From the NCBI GenBank assembly GCA_019775845.1, contig JADQAV010000020.1, positions 186,001 to 250,000 on the forward strand: 64,000 nucleotides of DNA. Reading direction: 5' to 3'. Each line of letters opens with the position of its first letter. The stretch's first letter is position 1. The position numbers and the translations under genes were made by a program. Shown in pieces: positions 44,199-55,420 of the stretch. This DNA comes from Myrmaecium sp. VS I D KN 1. Lineage: Eukaryota > Ascomycota > Dothideomycetes > Valsariales > Valsariaceae. The notes beneath the pieces were generated by a model that searched no databases, had not been told where the DNA came from, and saw only the letters and a program-made list of their open reading frames with translations.

Positions 44199-46175
44199 GC
44201 GCTTGGTGAGGCCATGATGCTGATGGCTGATGATGGAAGAAAGGTGGTTTGAGCTGGTTGCCTCTCTGCTAGCTATTATGCCCCTCGCCGCTATGGCGAA
44301 TCAGCAGAGGAAGGCAAACGGCGACCACGCCGAGAAAAGTTATATATATCGTCCCGGGCATGGTGCGCTGACCGCGGCTCTGAATATTCCTCGCTTCGAA
44401 GCGAGTTGTCGCTCTGTATGTGTGTGTGTGTGTGTGCCTGGCAACCCCGAAAGCAGGAACGTCGACGTGCAGCGTCCGGAAAAGCTGGAGCGTCCACCCC
44501 CCCCCCCCCCCCATAAACTCTCGAGGCTCAGATGGAGAGAGTGGAGAAGGAGGTAACGGGGAGATTGGCGAGTTTGGTAGGGCGCTCTGCGGAGTCAGCC
44601 AGTCCCAGACGCAGTCGCAGTTCGAGTCCCCAATCCCAGCTTGCGGTCTTCCGTCTCCACCAGCGTGCATCCAGCAACAGAGTCGGCGGCATGAAAACTT
44701 CCACGAGCGCGAATCTCCGTATACAGGGATTAGGTAGGTAGTGGTGTGCGCACACCAGTCAGGTTGCTAGAGATTGTCATTCCTTGCGAAATTTAAGGCG
44801 ACGGGCGAATGACCGGTTGTGACCCGAATTTGCTCGTGGTTCTTATGGCAGGTTCTTGGTGCAGTTTGAGATGACTTTGCCTGGGATCCTCATCTCTTGC
44901 TCAAGCGACAGACGGTTATGCCTCCGTCCTGGTGTGAGCCGCGGCTGGGATAGGCAAGGTAACTACTACCTACCTTGTTAACGCGATTTGCATACCTAAC
45001 TGCCTTTGCCTGAAGTCATCTCGGACTGTCGGGCGTTCGTTGACTCTCCTGCCTGCTCGTTTTCGAACGGCAACACAGATCGCCTTCTGCAACTGACACC
45101 GGTTGGCAGCTCGGCCTCCTGTAAGTCATGTAAAGGTGTATGTAGGTCAGCCCAGCCCATCAGCCAAGGGGAGCGTCTGTTGAGGGGATTGTGGAAGGTG
45201 GGTGGTAGTTAATGGTGGCAGGTGTGGAAATAGTAGCCTTGCTGCAGGCTGGGGTGATGGGTTCGCCGCTGGTTACCTCGCCCGGCCGTCGCTTGAGCTG
45301 CCCGGGCCACGAAGGGCGGATTGGCCATCCTGGCATCCTTGGCCGGTCAGAGCCAACCAAGGTCCTCTGCGCCTGATGATGCTCGGTCGTGATAACGTAT
45401 TGCACGTCGTTCTCGATCACCTTTGAATTCCCAACGGCGGCGACTGCTGGTGCTGTTACCCGATGCTGGAAAACTGTACATGGTCGCCTTGGCCTTACGT
45501 CTTGGTTTCTCACGTTCAACAGTCCACCTTCTTCCTGCACCTCGACGACTTCTTCCACCGATCGCGCATCTCGGTTCTTGCGAGCATCTGATGAGAACGG
45601 ACGGCACAGCCTGGCGGATCATGTTCGTTCGAAAAGTTGACGTTACCTGGAGCAGTGTTACCTTGGGTATAGGAGAGAGAGGCACATTATGACCACACAG
45701 TTTGCGTCCGTCCGTCTATATAGCTGAAGTTGTTGTGCTACTTCTTCTGCTGCTTCATAAGTTAAAAAAGACTCCGAGTCCTGCTTGCTACCTGACTGTT
45801 TGCTGCTGCTGCTGCTCCTGCTGCTGCCGCTGCTTCCTGCTTCCTGCAGTGTGCCAGCAACCCAAGTCCAGCAGCGCTTGAGCGCGTTCCAGCGTCCTGC
45901 CCGGCCCTCCCTCTGAACCGCGCCGAGGGGTTACTAAAGGGCAGGGTAGCCCGCCATCTACGGCTCACCTTGCCCGATCCATCCTTCATCCTGACGAGGG
46001 GCCCGCTGCATCCTATCGTCACTTGCGAAAAAGCGAGGATTCTCCACCAGCCCTTGCCCGTCGTCACTCAACCGCTTGTCTTGCTGCCGCCGCCGTTGAC
46101 AACCAGCCCAGCCTGCCATCTTGCTGAACCCGCTCCGTCATAACTTGCTGTCCGTTTGCTCGAGGCAATTGCAAG

Positions 46176-46256
46176 GTAAATACCCAGGCCCGGCCCCGTC
46201 GGAGGCGTTCAGTGCGAACCCCGTCGGGAAAACTGACGTTGCGCCTTTGTTCCTAG
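46176..46256 (+). other. Probable 5' UTR intron of the kinase gene
   Basis: A donor GTAAAT at 46176, branch-like ACTGAC near 46232 and acceptor TTCCTAG ending at 46256 make an 81-nt intron of the size seen elsewhere here, 446 bp upstream of the kinase ATG. No coding frame needs it, so it would lie in the leader. Confidence 0.4.
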
Positions 46257-46702
46257 CCCGCCTGCAGGTTTGGCTGATCCGCCCAGCCATACTGAACGTC
46301 GAATTGGCGTCAACTGTCAAGAAACACCACACCACCTCGGAGACACAGGTGCAACCAACCCAGTGTGCCACACCCAGCTCGACGAAGCCACCATCAACGC
46401 CTCTTCTCTACGGCATCACCTCGCCGCCCTTGCCGAACTCGCACATCGCCCGCTGAACACTTCCGCCCGCTTGGCGAAGGCCCCTCCATCGCTGATCGTC
46501 GAAGCCGCAGAATGATACCGTTTTCACGCATCTATCCGCATACCCGCCGCGACTGAATCACACACGGTTCGACACGTTTTCGAGGACCGATATGTCCCCG
46601 TAGTCACGACTCGCCTTCAGACCCCACATTCAATGCGTTCGAGACTATAGGTCGTGTGCTTAGGTTGAGAAGTCAGGCAGAGGCAGAGGAAGCAGTTTCA
46701 AT

Positions 46703-49700
46703 ATGAGTGGACACAGAGCGGAGATGGACGGTGAAGGTCGCGCTCGTCCCTGCCCAGGTGGGAGGAGTGCCCCAGACTCGCGGAGTAGCTACCGCGATCC
46801 GAGAGGGGGCCTGCATCCGGCCGACTCGACCCCAAAGGAGAGCGCCCAGCTGTCAACGACCCCGAACGGAGAGTCGGACAAGACGCCTCGTTTCGAGGCT
46901 CCATCCACAATAGCAGCATCGGGAGGCGCCTGGATACCTCAGCGACCGGCACCTACACTTCCTTCTAGTGTTGTTACAGGAGATACAGACTACTTCGCTC
47001 CGCAACCCCTTCGATACCATCCATCTACATTACCTGCGTCTGGCACGACTTCTACGGACCTTTCCGCGAGCTCGAGTCGTAACACATCTACTACTTCGCT
47101 TGACGCCTCTACGACATACACCGGCCCTCTTCACCACGATCGCCCAGCTATCCAACGAGACCCCTCCACCGCGTCGACGGCCAGCTCGAGTACCGTTCGA
47201 CCAGCATCTACCGACTACTCATATCAAACATCCTCCGGCCAGAAAGTCATTCGTGACTACCCCCAATTTCCAAACCAGTCATACTCCGCCCTCCATTCCC
47301 AGTCGGTCTTTGAAAGGTGGCGCGAAGCCACCCAGGTGGCAGTGCCGCAACGCCTCCGGACAAGGAGCTCTCATCCCTCACAATACAGCTCTTTCTCCAC
47401 TTCACAAAAGCCTCCCCTAGGTACCCCCCACCTCTTCGATTATCGCGCCGTGGCCGAACCAAGCTCCAAAACCGCTGGCAACTCGCCAGCCGGCAGCCCA
47501 GGGCTGTTCACCCTACCAAGCCCTTCTACCACTCCGGCACGGCCGCCTGTCGGTACACCGGATGAGCATGGCTTCTACTCGAGCCCATACTTGCACTTCA
47601 CACATCGACAGGCTCCGAAGGAGACTCACGTTGCGGACGTGGATGTTGATCCTGTGTCGGGAAGAAAGGTCATCAACCAGTACGAGATCATAGACGAGCT
47701 CGGCCGAGGGGTGCACGGGAAGGTCAAGCTTGGGCGCAGCCTTGAAACAGGACAATACGTTGCGATCAAGATCGTTGACCGTTTTTCGAAGCGGCGTCGC
47801 CTAGGCAAGAGTAACAGCCATGAAGACAAGATTCGAAGAGAGATCGCCATTCTGAAAAAAGCACGCCACCCTAACATTGTTGGCTTGTTGGAAGTCATTG
47901 ATGACCCATCACGAAGGAAGGTGTATATCGTGCTTGAGCATGTGGAGATGGGCGAAGTCAAATGGCGAACCAAAGCGAGCCCCGAGATCGCCCTTGTCGA
48001 ATACCGTCGGTACAAGCGCTGCAAAGATGGCATTGAGGAGAACGAAGCAACCAGAAAAGAAGATGAGATGATCCTGCGAGCCGCTCGGCATCAAAGAGCG
48101 AGGAAGGAACGTCGGCGGTTACGGGAACTCCAGCGTCATAAGCAGGACGAATCTTCTGCTGAGGATGCGCATACCTGGAGCTTTGAACATGGTGGCAGTA
48201 GCGGTGATGAAGAAGACGACGTCGAGAAACTATCCAGGATTTCATCATCGTCGACCGTCTCGAATCATGATCCCAACCCCGATGACAATGAAGGCGACAG
48301 CGAGAAGGCACGCCGTAGCCTTGAAGGAACCATGTATGGCGCATACCTCCCCGAAATTCCCCGTGGACGTAGGCCAAGCGCTGTTGCTGTTGGTAGCACG
48401 CCCAGAGGCGGTTCTCCGGAAGAAGAGTTTGTTCCTGAGCATTTCCAATACGTTCCTCTCATGACACTCTCTGCTGCACGATCGGCATTCCGCGATACAG
48501 TCTTGGGTGTGGAGTATCTTCATTACAACAATGTGATACACCGCGATATCAAGCCTGCCAATCTCTTGCAAACTAAGGATCACCGGATCAAGATTTCAGA
48601 TTTCGGAGTGTCTTACCTTGGAAGGTCTAGCGAGGAAGAGAACGTCGAGGACCATTCCGAAACAGATGCTGCAGGCGCCGCTGATGAGGCTGTTGAACTC
48701 GCAAAGACAGTTGGTACCCCAGCGTTCTATGCCCCTGAGCTATGTCGAACAGATCTGGAAAACGACGCAGATGCGCCGCCTGTCACCAACCAGATTGACA
48801 TATGGGCTCTAGGTGTAACGCTATATTGCCTCGTCTTTGGCCGCGTGCCTTTCCATGACAACAATACCTTCGTGCTCATGCGTCTCATTGCGGACGAACC
48901 GGTGTATCTTCCTCGTCATCGATTGAAGGCCGTTGATGAGCAGTCCTCCAGGCCAAACTCTCACGGCCGCAACTTCTTCTTGGCCAACAACAACAAGCGA
49001 TCTCCATATGATCTGGACTACGAAGCTATTGATGACGATCTCTATGACCTCTTCACGAGGCTTTTCGTCAAAGATCCTCGTAAGCGAATCAATATCCACG
49101 AGCTGAAGCGACATCCGTGGATCCTGCAAGACTTGCCTATAGACCCTGTGCGCTGGCTCGAAGAGACTGATCCTCGTCGACAAACGGAAGGCAGACGGAT
49201 TGAGGTCAGCGAGAAGGAACTGGACGAAGCTGTGGTACCTCTCACTCTAGTGGACCACATCCGCTCCGGTATCCGTAGAATAGGAGGAGCCCTGGGCCTT
49301 GGAAAGAGCAGTTCAGTGACTCGAAAGCGCGCAAAAAGCGGTGCCGGAAATGGCGAATCATCTACGGGACTCTCATCGGCTGCATCTTCGAGCAGCACAA
49401 TTAGTCAAGATGCACGCAGAGGCAGTTTGAGAGTTGATGATGCTATATTCTCTGCACTCAAGAATTCTCGAGATACTGAACACCCCTTGTCCTATAGTGT
49501 CACAGCCAGCCCTGAGGGTCGAGAGAAGCCTGATTTCTTCACGCCCTCCCGGCCTCAAACACCGAATATACCGGACCTTGACGACTCTCCTCCTTTGACA
49601 CTCAATACGATCTCCCGCCCTTATCCGCTAGATCGTGCCCAGTCCACAATGTCCACAGCCGGGTCGATCAAAACAGTTCGTCAGACGGACTATTCGAGAG

Positions 49701-50977
49701 GCTCACGAGAAGTATCGCCATCGATACCACCCGCCCTTCCCGGTACCCCACTCGCCTTAGATACTCCTGGTGGCTCGAACCTAGGCGGTATCTTCGGGGG
49801 TGTCCCGCGTCGATTGATCAATAGCGTTCGTGGTCGCGAAAAGCCTTCAAGGAATCAGGACGACCAGTTCAGAGCAAAATCCACCGACCGTCTTGTGGGC
49901 GCTGATGACGATGCCCATGCTGGCCCAAGCATCGCGCTCAGCAATACGCTTGCTGCTGGTCATGTTGATCTACCTGCGAAGCTCAAGGAGAATTCCAACC
50001 CTAGCTCTCCTATTCCACTCTCAAGGAACTCGCCGGCTGATTACTGGAGCGGTAAAGATGGTAGAGTCTCTAGACAGTCCTCGGTCTCATCAGCAGCATC
50101 GCAGAAGAACCAAGCACATGCTCAAGAGGATGCCATGTCTCAACACGTTCATATCGATCACTTTTCGATGTATCGCGAATCTCCCGACGACAAGTACAAC
50201 CGCACCAGGGAAGAGCTTGCCCGCCGAAGAGCATTTGAGGAGCGGCATGCACAGGAGCGGCCGCGTTGTCCTGTTCATAGTCGACCGCCCAGTGGCTTGA
50301 GTCACAGTACTTGTCCACCTCATCTGGACAGTGATGATGATGACGACGACGATGATGATAGTCTCGAATTTCGTAAGCCTCGACTGGACGAAATCTTTGG
50401 TATACCTCAGTACAGTCAGTCATCGTCGGAAGTAAGCCCAACAGAAGGGGCCGTCAGCACTCGGCGATGGGCGTCAAGCTCTTCCGAAGACCATGGTACG
50501 ATATCGCAGTCCACATCCAATCCGTCCATACCGTCTGCCGCGTCAGCGACCTCTTCTGTCGCACCGGATGGGTACGCACCGGCCTTGGAGGAAAGCCCCA
50601 AAGGTTCAAGGCGCCGCTCTTCGGATGATACCGTAAATCAGCGTCGGACTTACGTTCCTTCCGTGACCTACAATGAGACTATTGCGGACAGCGCCATTGC
50701 CGAAAGTGCTGATGATGAAGAATCCGACGACGACTTCCTTGAGCTCACCCGCTTCAAGAGTAGCGGGCAGGGCCGTGGCCATAGCGCGATTGTTCGCAGT
50801 GGTAGCATCTCGAACGCCGAGATATCGCGACGTCGTCTCCGTCGATCGACTGGGGGATCCCGAAAGTCCAACAGAAGCGGCAGCAACAGGACCGTCAAGA
50901 AAGTTCGGAGCCGTGACCTCGATGATGAGGAATTTGTCGCCCACGCGCGGTCTCATTCAGCGGAGGAGCTGTCGTGA
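46703..50977 (+). CDS. CaMKK / SNF1-AMPK-activating type Ser/Thr kinase (Ssp1/CmkC-like), single exon
   Basis: The 1424-aa kinase has its catalytic domain at about 327-810: Gly loop ELGRGVHGKVKLG (about 333-345), Lys in VAIKIVDRF (about 355), HRDIKPANLL (about 613-622), SDFGVSYLG (about 632), GTPAFYAPELC (about 671-681) and DIWALGVTLYCLVFGRVPF. SDFGVSYL and GTPAFYAPE mark the CaMKK/LKB1 side; S. pombe Ssp1 and Aspergillus CmkC are the near kin, which activate AMPK/Snf1 or CaM kinases. An insert of about 140 residues (about 425-565), charged and Ser-rich, breaks the kinase fold between EHVEMGEVKWR and YVPLMTLSAAR. The long Ser-rich N-terminus (1-325) and C-terminus (810-1424) look disordered, with an Asp run (DSDDDDDDDDDSLEF). 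It is probably autoregulated and heavily phosphorylated. Confidence 0.92.
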   Translation: MSGHRAEMDGEGRARPCPGGRSAPDSRSSYRDPRGGLHPADSTPKESAQLSTTPNGESDKTPRFEAPSTIAASGGAWIPQRPAPTLPSSVVTGDTDYFAPQPLRYHPSTLPASGTTSTDLSASSSRNTSTTSLDASTTYTGPLHHDRPAIQRDPSTASTASSSTVRPASTDYSYQTSSGQKVIRDYPQFPNQSYSALHSQSVFERWREATQVAVPQRLRTRSSHPSQYSSFSTSQKPPLGTPHLFDYRAVAEPSSKTAGNSPAGSPGLFTLPSPSTTPARPPVGTPDEHGFYSSPYLHFTHRQAPKETHVADVDVDPVSGRKVINQYEIIDELGRGVHGKVKLGRSLETGQYVAIKIVDRFSKRRRLGKSNSHEDKIRREIAILKKARHPNIVGLLEVIDDPSRRKVYIVLEHVEMGEVKWRTKASPEIALVEYRRYKRCKDGIEENEATRKEDEMILRAARHQRARKERRRLRELQRHKQDESSAEDAHTWSFEHGGSSGDEEDDVEKLSRISSSSTVSNHDPNPDDNEGDSEKARRSLEGTMYGAYLPEIPRGRRPSAVAVGSTPRGGSPEEEFVPEHFQYVPLMTLSAARSAFRDTVLGVEYLHYNNVIHRDIKPANLLQTKDHRIKISDFGVSYLGRSSEEENVEDHSETDAAGAADEAVELAKTVGTPAFYAPELCRTDLENDADAPPVTNQIDIWALGVTLYCLVFGRVPFHDNNTFVLMRLIADEPVYLPRHRLKAVDEQSSRPNSHGRNFFLANNNKRSPYDLDYEAIDDDLYDLFTRLFVKDPRKRINIHELKRHPWILQDLPIDPVRWLEETDPRRQTEGRRIEVSEKELDEAVVPLTLVDHIRSGIRRIGGALGLGKSSSVTRKRAKSGAGNGESSTGLSSAASSSSTISQDARRGSLRVDDAIFSALKNSRDTEHPLSYSVTASPEGREKPDFFTPSRPQTPNIPDLDDSPPLTLNTISRPYPLDRAQSTMSTAGSIKTVRQTDYSRGSREVSPSIPPALPGTPLALDTPGGSNLGGIFGGVPRRLINSVRGREKPSRNQDDQFRAKSTDRLVGADDDAHAGPSIALSNTLAAGHVDLPAKLKENSNPSSPIPLSRNSPADYWSGKDGRVSRQSSVSSAASQKNQAHAQEDAMSQHVHIDHFSMYRESPDDKYNRTREELARRRAFEERHAQERPRCPVHSRPPSGLSHSTCPPHLDSDDDDDDDDDSLEFRKPRLDEIFGIPQYSQSSSEVSPTEGAVSTRRWASSSSEDHGTISQSTSNPSIPSAASATSSVAPDGYAPALEESPKGSRRRSSDDTVNQRRTYVPSVTYNETIADSAIAESADDEESDDDFLELTRFKSSGQGRGHSAIVRSGSISNAEISRRRLRRSTGGSRKSNRSGSNRTVKKVRSRDLDDEEFVAHARSHSAEELS

Positions 50978-53256
50978 GCAGCAGCGTTCAGTTGCCTCCG
51001 AGACGCATGTCTAACGAAACCTTTTTCTTTTTTTCGCTGTACGAACCAACCTTCATATTTCCTCGATCTACCAATGATGACACTGAACACGGAACGACTA
51101 TGTAGCGAACGACAGCATCATTGCAGCATAAACATCACAAATAGCATCAGAACCGGCGCATTGGGAGTCCAAATGGAGAAGCAGGGCATGACACATCACG
51201 GGGGCATTTTCCATTATCTATATCGCTTCTTCTGCAACTTCAGTTCGCCTATTCACCCATCACCCCAGATGTGCTACGAACCTCCTTTTCTTTCTGGCTC
51301 GGGAAGGCAAGGGGGGTTAGGTCGACGCATTCTCATATTACTGAAGGTTATCTCTATGACGGTGGGGAAGGTCGGACGAGTCAACGAAATGAGAGGAACT
51401 GGATATATAAAACTAGGGGAAGGCCTTTCTCTTTTGTTTCCTGTCCCATTCTTTTATACACTTCCACATGCACCTTTACAACCTTGATTTTGGCATCTGG
51501 CATTCATCATTTTTGATTCACAATCATATGGCATGTCATCTTTCTTCATGATTTGATCTCCTTCATCCCTGCCACTCTTCTTTTGTTCATCTTCATGGAA
51601 ATATTGGCATTCATCTTCCTGTTCTATTGTTATTTCCTCGTTTTGACGAATTGTTTTCCGCTCGGATGTTTTGCTTTTTTCGGTTTTTTCTTGGTAAACC
51701 AGCATGAGCATATCCTTTTCTAATGACTACATTCTTCTTCTAAATGTTCAAACCTTCTACTCTTGGGCTACTCCAATCATTCTCATCTTTTCACCCTTTG
51801 GCGAAACACTCTATGCCTTTTCGCTTCCTCTAACCCTATCTCACGTCTCCCTTCTTTGCAGAATGTTACCATCGTCAATACGCAGAAACAGAGTAGAGCG
51901 GATAGTGAAGGCGATAAGGAAAGTGGAGGAGCACCGGCAAGGACAAATCATATCGGATAGCTCGCTTTATCGATGAAGAATGACTGAAGAAGCGGTGACT
52001 AGAAGGCCGGCCATACTTATATGTAATGCTATGAACCATGCTTTTTATCTCCGAATCTTTTCTTTATAGTATTCTTATTCTGTCTTGCCTTTGGGACTTT
52101 CTCTCTTGTTTCCTGATGTCCCGCCCCATAAACGCCCCATAAACGTCCCCTTCACACTTTTACTTTCGCTTTCTTCTTTTTCGTGCCTGTGCTGTGCCCT
52201 GACTGAAGTGATGATAAGCCGTTACCGCTCCCGAAGATAACCCTTTTGTCGGATGGTTCTGTGAACACCGTCCGCCATGGTCCGACCCCCTTGTAGTAAA
52301 AAAGACGTAGGTCTCCGCGAGGAAGAAATTGGGGGGAAGGGGGCTGTCGTCACACTTCTTCCGTTGGATAAGGAACGGGGGGATTTTAATAATTCGAAGG
52401 AGAAAGGGAGTGTGAAAGCCCTGTAATCTCAGGAGAAGGGAAGAAAGGGGAAAACAGTCAACAACAGTGAACACTCTTCGGTCCTGTCCCCCTTTCAGAG
52501 CTATGCAAGCATGTTTCGTCGGCCTGGCACAACAACGTCCCCTCAATCAACTCCGACAGGACTGAACTGAAGAGGTTGGGAGGGGAGCAAGACAAACAGG
52601 GAATATCAGAAAAGAGTGACGAGATGAAGAGTTAGAGGGAAGATAGTATTATAAGAAGAACACGAAGAAGAACAAGTTCTTATACGGATGAACCTCCTCC
52701 TGATCGAACAAACACTCGCTCCTCGCCGCTCTCTCTCCATCCTGACCAAACGGTTGAACTCAACTGATGCACACACCCACACATGCCAAAACGCTCCGTT
52801 CTCCCTCCCTCTCTCTCTTTCTTGGGCGGGGCCCTAAATAAGAAAGGGAAGTTTGACAAAAGACGTACATGAGAAGTGGAAAAGAGAAAGGACTATAACA
52901 GGGGAATGATTTAAGAGAGCGCGCCCCGGAGTGGAAGTGGAACAGAAAAAGGGCCGGGTGGAGAGGATACGTAAGAGCAGAAGAAACAACTGAAAAGAAA
53001 AGGGGGGAAAGGGGGAAAACCACACCCTTTTGGTCTTCTCCCCATCAAAACAATGACGGCGCCTGCTCGTTCCTCTTTCAACCCTGACACAGGAGAAAAG
53101 TAGCGGGACGCGGAATCTTCTATGCTCGAAACCAAAGGAAACGGAACCAACAGAGAGAAAGGGAAGCGGACTGAAAGAGACAATTGCAAAGATATGAAGT
53201 AAAAAAATAAATAAGAACCGCATCAAGTATAATTGCAAAAAGCGCGCTCGCTCGAC
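50978..53256. other. Convergent 3' spacer, no gene seen
   Basis: 2.28 kb between the kinase stop (+) and HLJ1 stop (-). T-rich at about 51420-51700. The tandem GCCCCATAAAC occurs twice at about 52122-52144. Purine-rich at about 52540-53250. Short open frames have no family features. Confidence 0.5.
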
Positions 53257-54507
53257 CTAAAAGCGATACCCCAACTCCCTCAATCGCTGGCAGCTCTTCA
53301 TCTCCATCTGCCGTGCCTGCGACACCTTCTCCATGTCCGTGCTGAACCAGCCTTGCGCCTCCTGGATCAGCCGCTCCCGATTCCGCTGCTCGATCTCGCA
53401 CCCGACGTTCAGGTTCTGCACGTATTTGACCTCCGCCGTCTTGTCCAGGTCTCGCCACTTGCGCGCGCTGAAGCCCTCCACCTCCGACGGGTTGACCCAG
53501 TAGGGGATCTTCAGGTTGCTGCTGGTGCGGAGTTGAGTGTAGGGCGGTGTGGCAGTGTCGAGGCGGAGGCTGGGACCGGAGTGGCTTCCACCGCTGAAGA
53601 TGGAGGACAGCAGGGGGAGGATAAAGAGGAGGAGAAGCGGCAGGAGGGAGGAGAGGATGCTGGTGATACTGGGCGTGGGTTCGGGCGTGGCAGAATCGCG
53701 GGGTCGACGTCGAGGGCGTCCGCCTCCGAACTGATGAACGCGGATGCCGGGGCCGCCGCCAAAGTTGAAGACGAATCCAGGGCCGGTGTCGAACATGCCG
53801 CCGCCTGAGGAGCAAGTCAGTAATTTGTAGCGTCCGTGTTCGAGAAACCGTGTACAAACCAAATGGTCCACCAAAGCCCCCGCCCATAGCCCCGCCGAAA
53901 AATTGTCTGAAGAGCTCTTCCGGCGTCAACTCTTCCTCGAACATCGGCCCCCGCGCGGAGGCACCCGAGCCGCGGGGGAAGTTGCTGAATGGCGAGGCTC
54001 CCGGGCCAGGACCACCACCACCTCGACCGCCGAAGCGGCTCTCGGGATCGCCGCCAAAACGGTCGTACTTTGCCTTCTTGTCCGGGTCAGAGAGGACTTG
54101 GAATGCCTTTGAGACCACTATGCGTATACCTCGTCAGTTCGCGAAACTTGACCCAGACGTATCGTACGACATTGATAACGTATCGTGCGTGATACAGCGT
54201 ACTATGGGTGTAGGGTGCTGAACATACGCTTGAACGCTTCGTCCGCCCCTTCGTATCCATTTTTGTCCGGGTGCGTCAGAAGACTGAGCTTCCGATATGC
54301 CTTCTTGATATCTGAATCTGTGCAGGTCGTCTTCACCTCTTCCAGCCCGAGGATCTCGTAGTAAGCCGTCGGACTGCAGCGTTTTATTCTCAGCACCGCT
54401 GCCTTTTGCTCGACGGTGTATGATCGGCCAGCACTGCCGTCGTGGTGCTGACGATTTCTGGCTTCTCCGTTCGCGCCTGTGTCCGCGCCGCTTGCTTTGG
54501 AGGACAT
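53257..54507 (-). CDS. HLJ1: ER membrane J-protein (Hlj1/DNAJB12 type), 3 exons
   Basis: Exons 54507-54228, 54117-53860 and 53804-53257 give 361 aa. The J domain (about 46-112) has YYEILGLEEV, HPD at 79-81 and, across the first join, ADEAFKLVSKAFQVLSDPDK. A Gly/Phe-rich stretch follows (about 115-205; FGGRGGGGPGPG, FRQFFGGAMGGGFGGPFGGG). One TM segment (about 233-253; ILSSLLPLLLLFILPLL) and a conserved C-terminal domain (YWVNPSEVEGFSARKWRDLD) complete the DNAJB12/Hlj1 plan. Hlj1 stimulates Hsp70 at the cytosolic face of the ER and helps ER-associated degradation. It is divergent from the small membrane protein at 54896. Confidence 0.93.
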
Positions 54508-54895
54508 GGCGGGAGAGATGGGGAGGGGCGTGGAAAGCCCAACGGGGTTCGGAGATGGGACGGTTGCGCCGTTCTGGGAGGCGTGGGAGGATTAGAGGAA
54601 GCGGTCGCAACGGATGGGGCTCAGAGGAATCTGCGGGATTGCAAAGCGAGGAGACAGGGTGGCGGTGGCCGGCTTGCTACGCTGGCGACTTTCTCCAGGT
54701 GTTCGCTGATAAGTTCGACGTTGCTCGAGCGATGTTGTTCCAGGGCGAATCGGCGTTGCGGTGGATCGCCGAGCTAGGGTCTCTCCCACCCGACTCAATG
54801 ACGGCAGCGCCGTCCGGGGGAAAGTTTCACCCGTCAAGCTCCACGAAAAGCAAACTGGAAGCCCGCGGCGTCACACTCGGACAGTACAGAAAACT
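54508..54895. promoter_or_regulatory. Divergent promoter region HLJ1 / small membrane protein
   Basis: The 388 bp separate the two start codons. No clear TATA box or stress element seen. Confidence 0.45.
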
Positions 54896-55420
54896 ATGGC
54901 GGACAATTCGAAGACAGAAAAGGTGGAGAAGGGCTTCGTCCACTCTCTGCGGGCCTGGGGAGGTGAGTCCCTCAGCGATTTGAGCCTCGTTTGTAGCTGA
55001 CCGCATGCGCTCTCACACAGAGAACTCATTCCCGCCGACGTTACTGGCCACGCTCGTAACCGCACAGCACATGCGCCCGTTCCAGGCCTTGCCGATGATC
55101 TTTCCTCCCGTTCTGCTTCTCTCCAGTTACATCAACCTCAACGGCTATAAGAAGGACGCCGCAGGAATCACGGCGGCGTGGAGCGGGCTGTACATGCTGC
55201 TTGCTTTGCGGAGGAAGCAGGTACGCAAGGCTATGACTGAGGGGTTAGGATAAAGGATGCCAAGCTGACATGTGCGCACTGCTCTCAGAAAATAGTCAAC
55301 AAGTTCGGGGCTCGAGGGCTCGTTCGGGGCGCCTCCATCGGTCTCTGCGCCATCAACGTCGTCGGTTGCGGTCTCGCATACGTATTCGGCAAGAGGGAAG
55401 AGGAGGAAGGCAAAGACTGA
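54896..55420 (+). CDS. Small conserved-looking membrane protein of unknown function, 3 exons
   Basis: Exons 54896-54962, 55021-55220 and 55289-55420 join in phase to 132 aa. The N-terminus is charged (MADNSKTEKVEKGFVHSLRA). Hydrophobic segments follow at about 31-57 (PTLLATLVTAQ..PMIFPPVLLLSSYINL), 66-83 (GITAAWSGLYMLLALRRK) and 100-118 (LVRGASIGLCAINVVGCGLAYV). The tail is short and acidic (GKREEEEGKD). The introns are short with clean GTGAGT/CACAG and GTACGC/TCTCAG borders, which supports a real gene. I do not recognise the family. The size, the positive-inside loops and the lack of a cleavable signal suggest an organelle membrane, perhaps mitochondrial or ER. This is inference only. Confidence 0.8.

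Larger units (their letters stand above)
42290..46702. other. 4.4-kb gene-free region (longest in the window)
   Basis: No open frame shows a domain or a convincing exon chain. It contains pyrimidine-rich blocks (about 43180-43300), a TG dinucleotide run (about 44418-44436), a C run at 44497-44512, a GCTGCTGCTG-type triplet run (about 45803-45835) and a second assembly gap at 44170. The right part (from about 45,700) is probably the promoter and 5' leader of the kinase gene, with a likely leader intron at 46176-46256. The left end holds the GPI10 promoter. Confidence 0.5.
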
